Source of the DNA: Riptortus pedestris
Lineage: Eukaryota > Arthropoda > Insecta > Hemiptera > Alydidae
Direction of reading: 5' to 3'
Length of the DNA: 64,000 bases
NCBI GenBank assembly: GCA_019009955.1
Contig: CM032233.1
Span: forward strand, 84,700,001 to 84,764,000
Within the stretch, counting starts at the first letter, position 1, and every line of letters begins with the position of its first letter. This document shows positions 22,846 through 33,117 of the stretch, one piece after another. Position numbers and translations under genes: made by a program. The notes under the pieces are model-generated. The model made no database searches. It had not been told where the DNA came from and was given only the letters and a program-made list of their open reading frames with translations.

Positions 22846-23474
22846 ATTGATTTTCAGAAACATTTCTGTTTCTCATACAGCCCTCGGTGTGAAAAAGCAA
22901 TTGAAGACTTTTAACGGAATCTAGAATTTTTCTTCTGCCTGTACCAATGTATTTTTCTTGGTTGACTTAAGAAGAACAACTTTCTCTCTTATAAAACGGT
23001 TTGCTGTGACCGAATTAATTCAGAATTTCAGCACATTTCGTTACCGTACCAATGTCAAGTGAAAAACCTGGGAAACTCTATGGAGAAGCCTAAATATTAA
23101 TGGAATGTAAAAGCGAATTAACGCACTTCTGTCTACAGCACGACTCTCGAAGAATTTAATTGGAGGATAATTCATTGCATTACAATCTATACGAGAACTG
23201 TGTTTAAATAATACGCTGAATATTAATAAGGAGTCAAGTAGTTGGTGTTCAATTGAAAGTAGGCACTATTATATTTGGCATTGTCTATATCATGCTTGTG
23301 CATAAGAAATGTACACGTTGCACTGAACAAGATGAATGTTCATGCTCGTTTAATATTGGAAATTATTCAATCCCTGACCCGAATTATAATGTACAAGTAG
23401 TAGACGAATGCAGTCTTATCTCGTCCTGTTTAATAAATTCTACATTGGTCTTATCTGTGCCCTAGGACGAAAAA
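22846..23474. other. Unassigned stretch
   Basis: Contains a 70-codon ORF (23253-23465) with a hydrophobic start and several cysteines (CTRCTEQDECSCSF). It could encode a small secreted peptide, but I see no promoter, family match or splice context. Treated as unsupported. Confidence 0.3.
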
Positions 23475-23830
23475 ACCTTCTCGCAGTCGCTGTGTAAACT
23501 AAGCAGATTTCCCACGTACTAGTATGACTCAGTATTGATCTCTTCTCACCATACATTTTCTATTTCTAAGTGAAAATCTGATGAGTGGAAGTAGGGCTGA
23601 AAAATTAAAACAATTACAAAGGCTAAATAGCTATCTAAATATTTGAGCAACAAAAAAATGTATAAAGTAACAATTGTAGAACACCAAAAGTTTAACAAGA
23701 TTGGTCCTATAAAATGTTTCAGTACGACTCAGAATAACGGAGATATTTTGAATATTCGAATTCGAACTCCTTTATTCCAAGTCCGATTTAAGCCGTTAAA
23801 GACTAGGAGCTTAAGTATTAACCGTTTCCT
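23475..23830 (+). mobile_element. AGCAG-family subtype c copy, 3' truncated
   Basis: CTTCTCGCAGTCGCTGTGTA, CTAAGCAGATTTCCCACGTA, c leader and ACCAAAAGTTTAACAAGATT, AATAACGGAGATATTTTGAA, GTCCGATTTAAGCCGTTAAA. Confidence 0.85.
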
Positions 23831-24311
23831 TAATTTGGGCATACATTTTTATGTCCTTTGTTCTTAATGAGCCAATGAGGATATCGCACTTAATTTCATT
23901 TCTCATTTCGATATGCTCGTTATTATATTTGCTTTTATATAGATTCAATGAATTTTTCGGGAAGCTTATACAAACAGGCTTATATTAGAATTCATCGTAA
24001 ATTTATTCATATATTTTCATAAAGAAAAAACGAATATTGAAATATATTATAAGAAAGATATAAGAAATAGCATATTATTAGAGAGTACTGTATAAGGAGA
24101 TTCCATTGCATAACGAGTAACTAGTACACTTCACTTATAATTACTGATCCATTTTTGTTCAAAATGCGGCATTAACACTAAATTTATTTATCGTATATTA
24201 ATGGGCATTGTAAAACTGCCGTTAATTAGGATTCAAGCAAAAGGTCAATGGACACTCTAGTAATATTTAATTGCTCAAGTTTTTCAGTCCCTTTCGACGG
24301 AATTAAAAACA
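23831..24311. other. AT-rich non-coding stretch
   Basis: Nothing recognised. Confidence 0.5.
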
Positions 24312-25175
24312 ACTCCGTCACGCAGGAGCTGCATAAACTAAGCAGATTTCCTACTTGCGGGTATATCACAAAATTGATCTCATCTCACCATATATATTAC
24401 ATTTCTGATAACAATCCGAGTAGAAGTGGGGATTTAGTGAAGTCTGTAAACAAGAAAATACAAATAACTAGCTTAATATTTGAGCAACAAAGAATGTATA
24501 GACTAATAATTGTAGGGTACAAATAGTTAAACAAGACTGGATTTTTAACATTTTCCGAAAAGTCTCATTATAAAGAAGACATTCTGAATTTTCAAACCCC
24601 CCCCCCTCGAATTCCTTCCTATTCCTGAACCGATTTCAGCTCTTAAAGACGATGGACTTTAGTGTTTAGTAAAACGATTATATATCATGTATAGTAGAGA
24701 TCAAATAAACAATTTCAGACACATCAAATAGACAAATTTCAGAACATAAAATCATAAATGATTTCATCATCACACAGCATACTTGCATGCACCTTCCACA
24801 ATAAAAATTCAACGAAAACAATACTTCGTAACAAAGTGGTTGATGATATTACAGCTAATTGTTAATATGCCTTGAGGAAGAGAGAGGTTTTACTGAAGGC
24901 CGTAAACTAAAAAATCCATACATCTTGATTAATATTCATGATAAAGAAAATATGTATAGAATACCACTTATAGGACATAAAATTTGCAATAAGATTGAAG
25001 CTATACAATTTTTTGATCTGAGGTTTAATAACGGAAATATTTCGAAATATATATAATTTTAATCGTACCTCATATTCGTCATCTGGGTAGGGTCATGGAC
25101 ATTAGAGGAAATTTTTCGAAAATCGCTTCATGAGTATATCCTCAATAGCTGATTTCCCCTCTAAGGGAAATCTAC
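24312..25175 (+). mobile_element. AGCAG-family, full long c+b form
   Basis: The only copy with the c leader, the b leader and both termini in order without interruption (about 864 bp). 5' end ACTCCGTCACGCAGGAGCTG, AAGCAGATTTCCTACTTG, c part (ATCTCATCTCACCATATATA; AAATAGTTAAACAAGACTGG), a C-rich tract, then b part (AACAATACTTCGTAACAAAG; GAGAGGTTTTACTGAAGGCC), second copy of the ATAAGATTG/TTTGATC module, short TATATA and the 3' module with a palindrome extended by CT (GATTTCCCCTCTAAGGGAAATC). The GATCCGA-type module appears twice, so the long form looks like two related units in tandem. Confidence 0.85.
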
Positions 25176-25846
25176 AAAAAATATTATATTGCTTGAAGTG
25201 TATAACGGCCTTCTACCTGAATATATTTATTTATATACAATAGAATGGAGAAGCCCCTAGCGGCTGTTATTTATAAATTGAATGTACCGTTTGTTTCCTT
25301 TTGCTGCGAAGTCCTCGAGATTAGTGTGGTGCCATTCGTTTGTCTGGTGTCTTCTAAAATCCACGATGTGAATTTACGATGTAAATTGGTTTACGTGGCG
25401 AGAAAGTTCAGGATCAGGTGGCTGTAAATACGTATTAACTATCCAGCTGTCGGCTGGTGGTTAGCAGGCCTTAAATTTAAACTGTCATCTTTCCTAATAT
25501 GGATCTCTAACACCTTTTCACCCTATCGTCTCTATCAAGGTGTTTGGCAATTCAATTTCTCTTCTCGCCTGATGGAAAGTGTCAGCTCCGTAAATTATCA
25601 CAAATAGTCAAGAGCTCAAATTAGTCGGAAGCATCGTTAAAGAAGAAATAATACTTCATTTTTTTTTCTTTCTAGATAGACAAGTAGTTGTCTATATTTG
25701 GATAATAGCCAATGGTCTTTTTCTTAAGTTCCGTTAACTACTCATTTCATTATCATAATATGTCTTCCAGATATTATGGTAAGGACAACTTTCAAAAATA
25801 GCTCTGTTATGCAATAAGCCACTCTTGTTGTTATGTTTTAATATTA
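25176..25846. other. Unassigned stretch
   Basis: Nothing recognised. Confidence 0.45.
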
Positions 25847-25850
25847 TTAA

Positions 25851-26782
25851 CCCTTCACAGACAAGGAATATGAAAATTACATTGCAGGCAAGCTGGGTCA
25901 CGGGTGACCCAGTCATATTTATAGCACATTTTTTTCATTTTAACAAAAATATTCCAGTTGTTGTTGTTTTTTTTATATAAAAAAAGAAAGTATAGTTTAA
26001 AAAATTTTATTTAGCAATATACATAATATGATAAAAATACAAAAACTTACATTAGTAGGAACTATACTTAAATTAGTAGGAACGTAGAGTTCCAGACCTT
26101 TGGTACCTTTGGTATCCGTATAGGATAAAAGATAAAAATTAAACGAGTAAACTCCTAGAAGGGGAAAAATAAGAAATTTCCAGCTATAAAAGACGAGAAA
26201 ATTTAATAAAATCTTAGTAATTAAATAATTTTCAGTAAGTTATCAGTCCTCCATTTCATCCGGCAGTCCAGCAATAATTTTTCCTACTCTGAACAGTCAA
26301 AAACTTTCCAGATCAAAATAAATAGTTTAAACTCTTAAAGAAAAAATATATATAAAAAAATACTCTACGGAAAAAAGACTAAGAAAGTATGAGGGATAAA
26401 AAATTAAAAAAAGGGAATAAACTCTTAGTAATGAAAGTTCACTAATACTTCAAACTCAGAACAATCTTCTATTTCTTCATCTTCTTCAGGTGAGACTCTG
26501 GTAATGCATCGAGAACAAATACTTAGCCTATGCTCAGCACATAGGCTTCGATTACAATGAGCGCAGTTTGATGTACCCTTACGATCTCTTGATTTTTCAC
26601 AAAAAGCACACCGACGTCTTGAAGTGCTGGGTCCAGGCTGATTCTCAATTTCTTTTTCATCAACTCTCGGAAGGAGGGGAGGGGTACCGTGCACTCCCCC
26701 TCCTCTCCTTCCCTTACTTTACTCAGAATATTATTTTTACCAACCTCTGGGTCACCGGCGACCCAGCCTTGCCTGTGAAGGG
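25851..26782 (-). mobile_element. piggyBac-like element, internally deleted (932 bp)
   Basis: Flanked by TTAA at 25847-25850 and 26783-26786. Termini CCCTTCACAGACAAGG and (right, reversed) CCCTTCACAGGCAAGG are inverted repeats starting with CCC, as in piggyBac. Just inside each end is a palindromic CTGGGTCAC/GTGACCCAG-type block. Only a C-terminal coding remnant survives (26425-26694, minus strand); the DDD catalytic domain is missing. Confidence 0.88.
26425..26694 (-). pseudogene. C-terminal cysteine-rich domain of a piggyBac-like transposase
   Basis: An 89-codon open frame contains CAFCEKSRDRKGTSNCAHC, NRSLCAEHRLSICSRC and then an acidic tail (SPEEDEEIEDCSEFEVL). Spacing C-x2-C, C-x2-C, C-x2-H, C-x2-C matches the zinc-binding cysteine-rich domain at the end of many piggyBac transposases, which binds the element's ends. 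The catalytic core is deleted. Position inside TTAA-flanked ends supports the call. In principle a protein with only the DNA-binding domain could compete with an active transposase, but expression is unknown. Confidence 0.75.
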
Positions 26783-26786
26783 TTAA

Positions 26787-29700
26787 TTAACCGTTCCCCT
26801 GTTTTGTCTAGCGTACAATTATCGTCTTCAACGTCTTCGTAACTCCGATAAAAAACAGCATTTTTAAAGAGAGAAGTTCTTATTCTGGAAATGTTTTGGT
26901 ATCCTTATTTACAGGCACTACTACAACCCCCTGGTCTCCCTGAAATCAATTATCCCATCTAAATATCATGGACTTTCGAAATCAATATCAATTTATTGCA
27001 ACTGCTTTAGAGAAGTTCTACTTACCCACCGGTGTAATCAGTCTATATAATATAATTTTTTTTCTATATAATTTAAGTTTGTTATTATTATTAAGGTTGT
27101 AATTGATTAGTTATATAAACAAGTTTGACGACGTTTTGACTGGACGATTTCTCGAAGATAAGTGAATGTATCTCTCTCAAAGACCCGCTTCTACTCCTTT
27201 TTAACTAAGCAAAATGTTTTGATGCACTTCACTTAAAGTTATTTCATTTCTAATTAATAAAGGATGTCTCCGTTCCAATGCATCGGATCAAAAAAGTTAT
27301 AGAACGTTACATATTTATTTTTTTATAATATAAAAAAAATGCTTCTATACAAATGTGTTGTCTAATTAAAACGAAGAAATTTGCATTTCTTTTGTTTCCG
27401 CTCCTTCTAATTCCCCTTTCCCAGTAAGTTAATAATCGTCAAAAAAGGAGACGCACAACTAGATAACAGACATAAATATTAAATTTCAACATTCCAAGGC
27501 TAGTCGTTTTTGAGTTATGCGGGATATGTACATATGTCCAAATGTCAGGCTAAACTAGTCAAAATGTGTTCAGGGAAGGTCAAAACAGACAATTCAAATC
27601 TCCAAACCGAAAATACTTCCTTTACTTAGTAAAATAAATTAAAAATCAAAACCGTGAAAAAATAACGTATGAGAATAACTTGAATTAATTTTTAACTCAT
27701 TAAAATATTAACAGTTGTCTTTTGATGCAAAAAGACAATTTGTTTTGAAAAAAAACTTGTACTTGGTAGTGAATGGAATATTTTAACTGGACACCATTAT
27801 TTATTCAGGGGTGGTTAGGGGATTATTTATTCAGGGAAATTAGTCATGTTCGAACTATGTTCCAACCAATTCGTCAATTTTATGAAATGATTGAACCATT
27901 TTTTTTTTTCTTCACAATTCGAGTAAGAAGAAGAAAGATAGGAAGATGGTTGGAGGCAAATAGAATCTTGCCAATCATTGGAGTAATCCCCAATTACTAT
28001 CTATAATTGCCTTAAATTGGTATTTTCTTTAAATGCGTGGAATTACTAGAAGTGGATATTTTGAGGGGAAATATCATTCTATATTTCAAAAAGAATGGGT
28101 TTCAGGCATTTGAGATTTTGGATATTTAAGTGAATCTAAAAATACGAAATAATCAGCTCGAACCGAATATCAGCAAAAAAAAAAAAGAAAAAGAAAACAA
28201 TATTTTCTTTTGTATAGAAAATAAATAACAATATTAATTTAAGGGAACAATGTTTCCCTTATAAAAAAAAATTTTGCCACCTGATAATACACAGACATTG
28301 AACTGACCTGTAATATAGATAAATGCTTATTGGCTTTACAGAATTTCTCCTTAGCAAAGGAGTTCAGTTTATATAATATTTGTTAGTTATATTGTTAGTT
28401 TGAAAATGAATAATAATAAATAAATGCATATTTACATTCATAAATAAAAATACTTCCATTAATTAATAAAAAAATAAAATAATACAAAGCAAAGTAATGC
28501 TATTAAAAAGCAAATAAATAACAAAAAAATATAACACAAAATTAAATAGAAACCCTTCTACATTCAGAATTATTTTTAATAAAATAATTTCATTTCCAAA
28601 ATCAATAAGAGACGTAAAATTATTATGAATATGAAAGTAAAAATTATGACAAAAAATATACGGCGATTATAAAATACATTAAAAATAAAATATAATGCAC
28701 AAAAATTATTCATTAAGAAAAAATGAACGGCATTTCCAGATGATCATCAGATGCACGTATGATATTGTTAATTTTTTTTTTCATTGCTGCTGAGTGCTTT
28801 AAGAAAACCACTTTTAAAATAAAGACATTTTTCTCTCATTGAGCTACAACAGTACAGTATAAAATTGATGAATATTTTCGAAATAATCTAAATTACATAT
28901 TTAACACTTACTTCTAGAGTCAATGGGATTTATTATGTTTTAATAGTTAATTTTAATTTCTAAGTCCTCAATTTCCTTAACTGAAATATAGCTTTGTAAA
29001 TTGTAAAATGGTAAATATTTGGTAAGATATTCTTGGACCTTTAATATTTCAAATGTAGGTTTCTAGTAATAATTCGAGCCTCATGTAAGAATCAAATATT
29101 ACTTTGCTGGATGCATTTGAAGGTAGGACCTAAATGCCAAGCAATAAATAAATGATGATAGATAACATAGAGTTGATCATATTTTATTTTGATGGATTTG
29201 CATTGGATGTTGGAAGGCTTTGTTTGTTCGCTCTTTGATATGGCCACAATACCTGTCAGATTGTTGATTAGATATTCCCCTAGCCTCGAAAACGGGACTG
29301 AACGAACAAAACCGACAACTGGCTGATGCTGAATGTCTACACCTCAGGGGGAAAAAAAAGTGTTTTCATTATCTTCTTATTCAGAACTCTTTAGTAAGCT
29401 GTTTTGAATTCATTAATGTCACCTTTTGTGTCTTTTTTCTCTTTATCTGAGCTTGAAGCTGCATTTACATTAGTGGCAGCATTTATTCGATATCTTTAAA
29501 GACCGTTGATGAATAATAAGATATACAAGTAATAAGGAATTAGTATTTGAATACTTTTTTTTTTTTACATGGTCTTACTACCATCCAATCATTTTAATTT
29601 ATACCTAACCATTTAGGCTTAATCTCCCCATCATGGTGATTTTCGTGTTATCCTTTTGAAATTTCTCATTAATGTCTATTTGAATAATAGGATCATTAAC

Positions 29701-30061
29701 ATTCTCTCAATCGCGATAGAGCGCTACAGTTTTTTAAAACCCTAGAATGGCTCCAGTCACTAAGGTCTGCAAGACCTCAAATTCAAGACCCCTCAATAGA
29801 TTAATACTCAGATTAAAAAATATATAAATACATTTAACATAAAATGAAAATTTCATATGGAGATTTAACAATTTATTATTTAATATTATTTTATTTATTT
29901 AGCTTTGTACCCCATAGAGATGGTGATTGGCATTATTAGGATGATATATTTACTCCTTAATGTGCTTACCTTTTTTTTTACTTTTATATTATGAAAAATA
30001 TTTCTTTAATATCTGATTCATTCTCATATCCGTGCTTTGTCTAAAGAATATAATAAAAGTT
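26787..30061. other. Long AT-rich stretch without recognised genes
   Basis: Very AT-rich, especially 28400-28700. 27230-27560 is a single divergent unit of the tandem family at 33118-36800. ORF 27773-28006 has no known domain. No other repeat identified. Confidence 0.45.
27230..27560 (+). repeat. Isolated unit of the roughly 0.5-kb satellite family
   Basis: Shares GTCTCCGTTCCAATGCAT, AAATTTCAACATTCCAAGGC, TAGTCGTTTTTGAGTTATGC and GGGATATGTACATA with the right end of the array near 36760-36800. Confidence 0.75.
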
Positions 30062-30672
30062 AACCCTTTTAAATCTTTTTAGGTATGCTGTAGACCTATT
30101 CTATTTTGGATCATATGTATTTGTGAAATATATTGGCTGCTGTCAGTTAATAGTTCTGTCATATCGTAGGGTATGTGAAGGTTTTCTCGTTGGATGCAGT
30201 CTGTCAGTATGTGTTTTATCGTAAGGCGTTTGTTGCAGTATTTGCATATAGGGCCATCAGTCCTTGTCATTAAGTGTCTATGTGTAAGGTATGTGCGACC
30301 GATCCTGAGTCTGGCAAGAACAACTTCCTCCCGTCTAGTACTATGGCTGGATGGCCACTCCTTAATAGTACTTTTGATACAACGGAGGTGATTGGATACT
30401 TCCATCCATTCTGATTGCCATTTGTTTAGGATTCGGTGGCGTATATGTCTCACTATGTCTTCGAATAATAGGTTTGTCTGTGTTTATTGAGTTTGTTGAG
30501 TAATTAGTTTAGCTTGGTAGTCTGCTGTCGTACTAAGTCCAAGGTCCTCGTGTCCTGGCAGCCAATATAGGGTAATTGTATTTTGGAATATTTGTTGTTT
30601 ATGAATTTCTTCTGTTATGTTTAGTGCTTTTGGGTGAGTGATGTAAATGTCTCGGAGGGTTAAAATAGAAAT
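30062..30672 (-). pseudogene. C-terminal LINE fragment (I/Jockey/R1 type)
   Basis: Minus-strand reading gives a degenerate RNase H end (ITLYWLPGHEDLGL, then TTADYQAKL), a stop, and then an open frame (30079-30453) with MRHIRHRILNKWQSEW, VVLARLRIGRTYLTHRHLM and a complete CCHC knuckle, CKYCNKRLTIKHILTDC. This order (RNase H, conserved R-x-G-x-T-x2-TH block, CCHC) matches the end of the polyprotein at 7082-7954, but the sequence differs enough to be another family. It is 5' truncated and carries at least one stop. Confidence 0.82.
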
Positions 30673-31078
30673 CGAAGTATTTCATATAATTTAGCTTCCT
30701 GGCCTCAAGCATTCAAATACACATTATTATTAAATTTCTTCTTAGCGTTTATAAGATTGTATTAATATAAAATCGTTCGTAAATGAGTTCTGAATCTGGA
30801 GAGGTTTCTGAAGTACATAAACATTACCTGGTGTCTAAAGCCAATCTTCTTCATTTGTCTTGATTATACTCCTGGCAGTTTCGTTAATCCTCAAACTGGA
30901 GGGATTCAATTTCTTTTTCACCACATATAACTGTTTCATGAAAAATTACGTACCTACTTTGTTAATTACTCTCTTCTCTCAGCTATTGTGGTTCTAGTCT
31001 CTGAAGAGGGGTAGCCTCTGAAGAGGTGATAGTAGACCACGTGTAGGGTAGTAAGAATAAAATGTGAGAGGAGAATAA
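30673..31078. other. Unassigned stretch
   Basis: Nothing recognised. Confidence 0.45.
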
Positions 31079-31519
31079 AGTCCGTCACGCAAGGGCTGCT
31101 TAAACTAAGCAGATTTCCCACGTGAAGTTTTACAATAGAGAAATTTCACGAGAGTCAAACAGTTACGGAAACGGCCGAACTAGCTTTTGACGGAAACTCA
31201 CGACTAGACCCGAAGTTAGCCGATCTCATTTCGTCCGTTACAATTAATAAAAATGCAAATATCTCTATTAATAATCAAGATAGTAAAAAAATGTGCATAA
31301 CAACATTTATAGAACATTACATTTGCTATAAGATTGGTTCTATAGAACTTTTCGATCCGCCTCATAATAACGGAGATATTAAGAATTTTCGAAAGTTTCC
31401 CTCTCTCTGGTCCGATTTCAACCGTTAACGAACATGATCTTTCTTTTTGCATAAAACGATTATATATCAAGTTTGGTAACGACAAAACAAAAATTGCGAC
31501 CACTAGAGCGGTAACAAAC

Positions 31520-31602
<83 letters not shown>

Positions 31603-31605
31603 TAA
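31079..31605 (+). mobile_element. AGCAG-family subtype a copy, ending in TA then GA repeats
   Basis: AGTCCGTCACGCAAGGGCTG, AGCAGATTTCCC, GACGGAAACTCACG, shared core to GCGACCACTAGAGCGGTAAC. The TA tract (31523-31562) passes directly into a GA tract (31563-31599). No 3' module follows directly; the next piece (31640-31916) restarts inside the core, so two copies are joined here. Confidence 0.88.
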
Positions 31606-31639
31606 AATAGTAATATAGATACAATAATAGTAGAGCATC

Positions 31640-31735
31640 TATAACTTAATAAGATTAGAAACATTTTTCAATACTACTTGATTTCAGCCGTTATCGAACT
31701 TGATCTTTGTTTTTATATAAAACGACTAAATGTCG

Positions 31736-31802
<67 letters not shown>

Positions 31803-31916
31803 TTTTGAACAGACCTCATTTTCGTCATCTACTAGGTAGGTTCGATGAACATTTGAAGGAAAATTTCGAAAATCGCGTCATGAGTACGACCTCAATAGCT
31901 GATTTCCCTCAAGGGT
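31640..31916 (+). mobile_element. AGCAG-family 3' half
   Basis: TTTCAGCCGTTATCGAACTT, AAACGACTAAATGTCGAGTT, TA tract (31741-31799), 3' module through TAGCTGATTTCCC and TCAAGGG. The right arm of the terminal palindrome is replaced by TTTTTAA, where the piggyBac-like element starts. Confidence 0.85.
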
Positions 31917-31922
31917 TTTTAA

Positions 31923-32582
31923 CCCGGCAGTGGTGGCACCGGGTCTCTGGGACCCACAACTTACAATGTTCGGGACTCTAAGAAGCAACAAGAGGGAAAT
32001 ACCTGTGCGTCTTTTGGATCGCCAAAGGGAAGTATATTCTTCACAATTTGGTTTTCAAAAGGACCGCAACATTTTATCGTATATTCCCAAGAAAAACAAA
32101 TGCGTTCTCATTCTTTCAACCTTCCATTTCAATACAGCAATGATCTTTTGACCGGATACAAAAAAAAACAAAACAGGAAGATGCAAGGATTGTACTGGAA
32201 CTGATCGAAAATCCCGATACTACTGTCGCGTGTGTTCAGGTTTTGTGTGCCTTGAATACTCACTTTTTGTATGCTCAGACTGTTTTCAAAATAATAAGTG
32301 ACTTTTACTATATTTTAGTTAATTTTTTATAACCAAAATGATACATATTATGCTCCTATAATGCTTATTTACTTTGTATTTCTTTTTAAATTTAATTGTA
32401 TACGTATTAGTTGTAAATTAAATATTTTCTTCCAGATATTATTTTTATTACCTTGCATCATGGTAGATTAATACTTACGCAGTGAAACTTTTTGTAAGAA
32501 AAATCTAGAAGTTTAGGGGTCCGGGTCTCATAGACCCGGTGCCACCCTAAGGACTGTTCTAGAGGGTGCCACCACTGCAGGG
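31923..32582 (+). mobile_element. piggyBac-like mini-element (660 bp)
   Basis: TTAA at 31919-31922 and 32583-32586. Left end CCCGGCAGTGGTGGCACC; right end reads inward CCCTGCAGTGGTGGCACC, a 16-18 base inverted repeat. Subterminal CCGGGTCTCTGGGACCC and its counterpart CCGGGTCTCATAGACCC form short palindromes. Two separate parts of the transposase have been brought together by an internal deletion. Confidence 0.92.
31930..32301 (+). pseudogene. Deleted piggyBac-like transposase (end of DDD domain joined to cysteine-rich domain)
   Basis: The first block contains NKREIP, REVYSSQFGFQKDRNILS and YIPKKNKCVLILSTFHF, matching the late part of the piggyBac DDD domain (usual FGFQ and VPKKNK-VILLST motifs). 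After a single TGA at 32149-32151 the same frame continues into CKDCTGTDRKSRYYCRVC and CSDCFQNNK, the cysteine-rich domain. Everything between these blocks and the whole N-terminal two thirds are missing. Because the deletion kept frame and only one stop interrupts it, readthrough or a sister copy could give a small DNA-binding protein; that is speculative. Confidence 0.85.
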
Positions 32583-32586
32583 TTAA

Positions 32587-32918
32587 TGGTGGTGGTGGTG
32601 GTGGAAATTATGAAAAACGTGAGAGAATATAAGGTAAAGGGAGATCCCGTGTGTCAGCAGCACCTAGGGAGAACTGCTTAGTTTTGTGCTGACTTTTTTT
32701 CTCATCTTCCAAGAGCGGTCAGCTTTTGAGAACTAGTAGGAATGATAGAGGCTAGCTTTTGTAGAGGGGCATAGCGGTAGGGTTGGTAAGGCAATTAGGA
32801 GGCTGGTAGGCGATTAGAGCTCCTTGCTATTCGGTAGCCCTCCCCACCAGGAGGAGGAGGACGGAAGGAGGGGGGTCGGGAGGACCCGGCAGGAGGGGGA
32901 CTAGCTGGCTCAGTAGTC
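32587..32918. other. GC-richer leader-like region
   Basis: Begins with a short (GGT)n run at 32587-32602. 32830-32910 is very purine-rich and GC-rich for this window (GGAGGAGGAGGACGG). It could be a 5' UTR or promoter of the candidate exon that follows. Confidence 0.4.
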
Positions 32919-33106
32919 ATGACGGACGGGAGCATGCTCATGTGCCGACAGTGGTGGCGGGTTTGCTGGATATACGGCGACCAGGAGAAATACTACAGGG
33001 CTCTCTATGGAAGGAAGAAGTCGGTTAAAGGCACACAGACCGCTTCGGTACAGACCACGGCAGTGCTCACCATGACCACTCACCAGCTCTATCTCAGCAG
33101 AAATGA
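32919..33106 (+). CDS. Candidate host coding exon, function unknown
   Basis: An ATG at 32919 opens a 63-codon frame: it starts MTDGSMLMCRQWWRVCW, continues YGDQEKYYRALYGRKKS, then a Thr/Ser/Val-rich stretch. Near its end, GTGAGT at 33107-33112 is a perfect splice-donor consensus; splicing there removes the terminal TGA. The exon is the most GC-rich coding-like stretch in the window, lacks similarity to any repeat here, and has a purine-rich GC leader. A Trp/Tyr/charged composition argues against chance AT-rich ORFs. I do not recognise the protein. It may be a first exon of a long gene whose other exons lie outside the window. No acceptor-linked second exon was found. Confidence 0.4.
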
Positions 33107-33117
33107 GTGAGTTAATA

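Noticed and set aside
23253..23465. Small cysteine-rich, possibly secreted peptide
   Set aside because: Hydrophobic start and cysteines are suggestive, but there is no splice context, promoter or conserved pattern.
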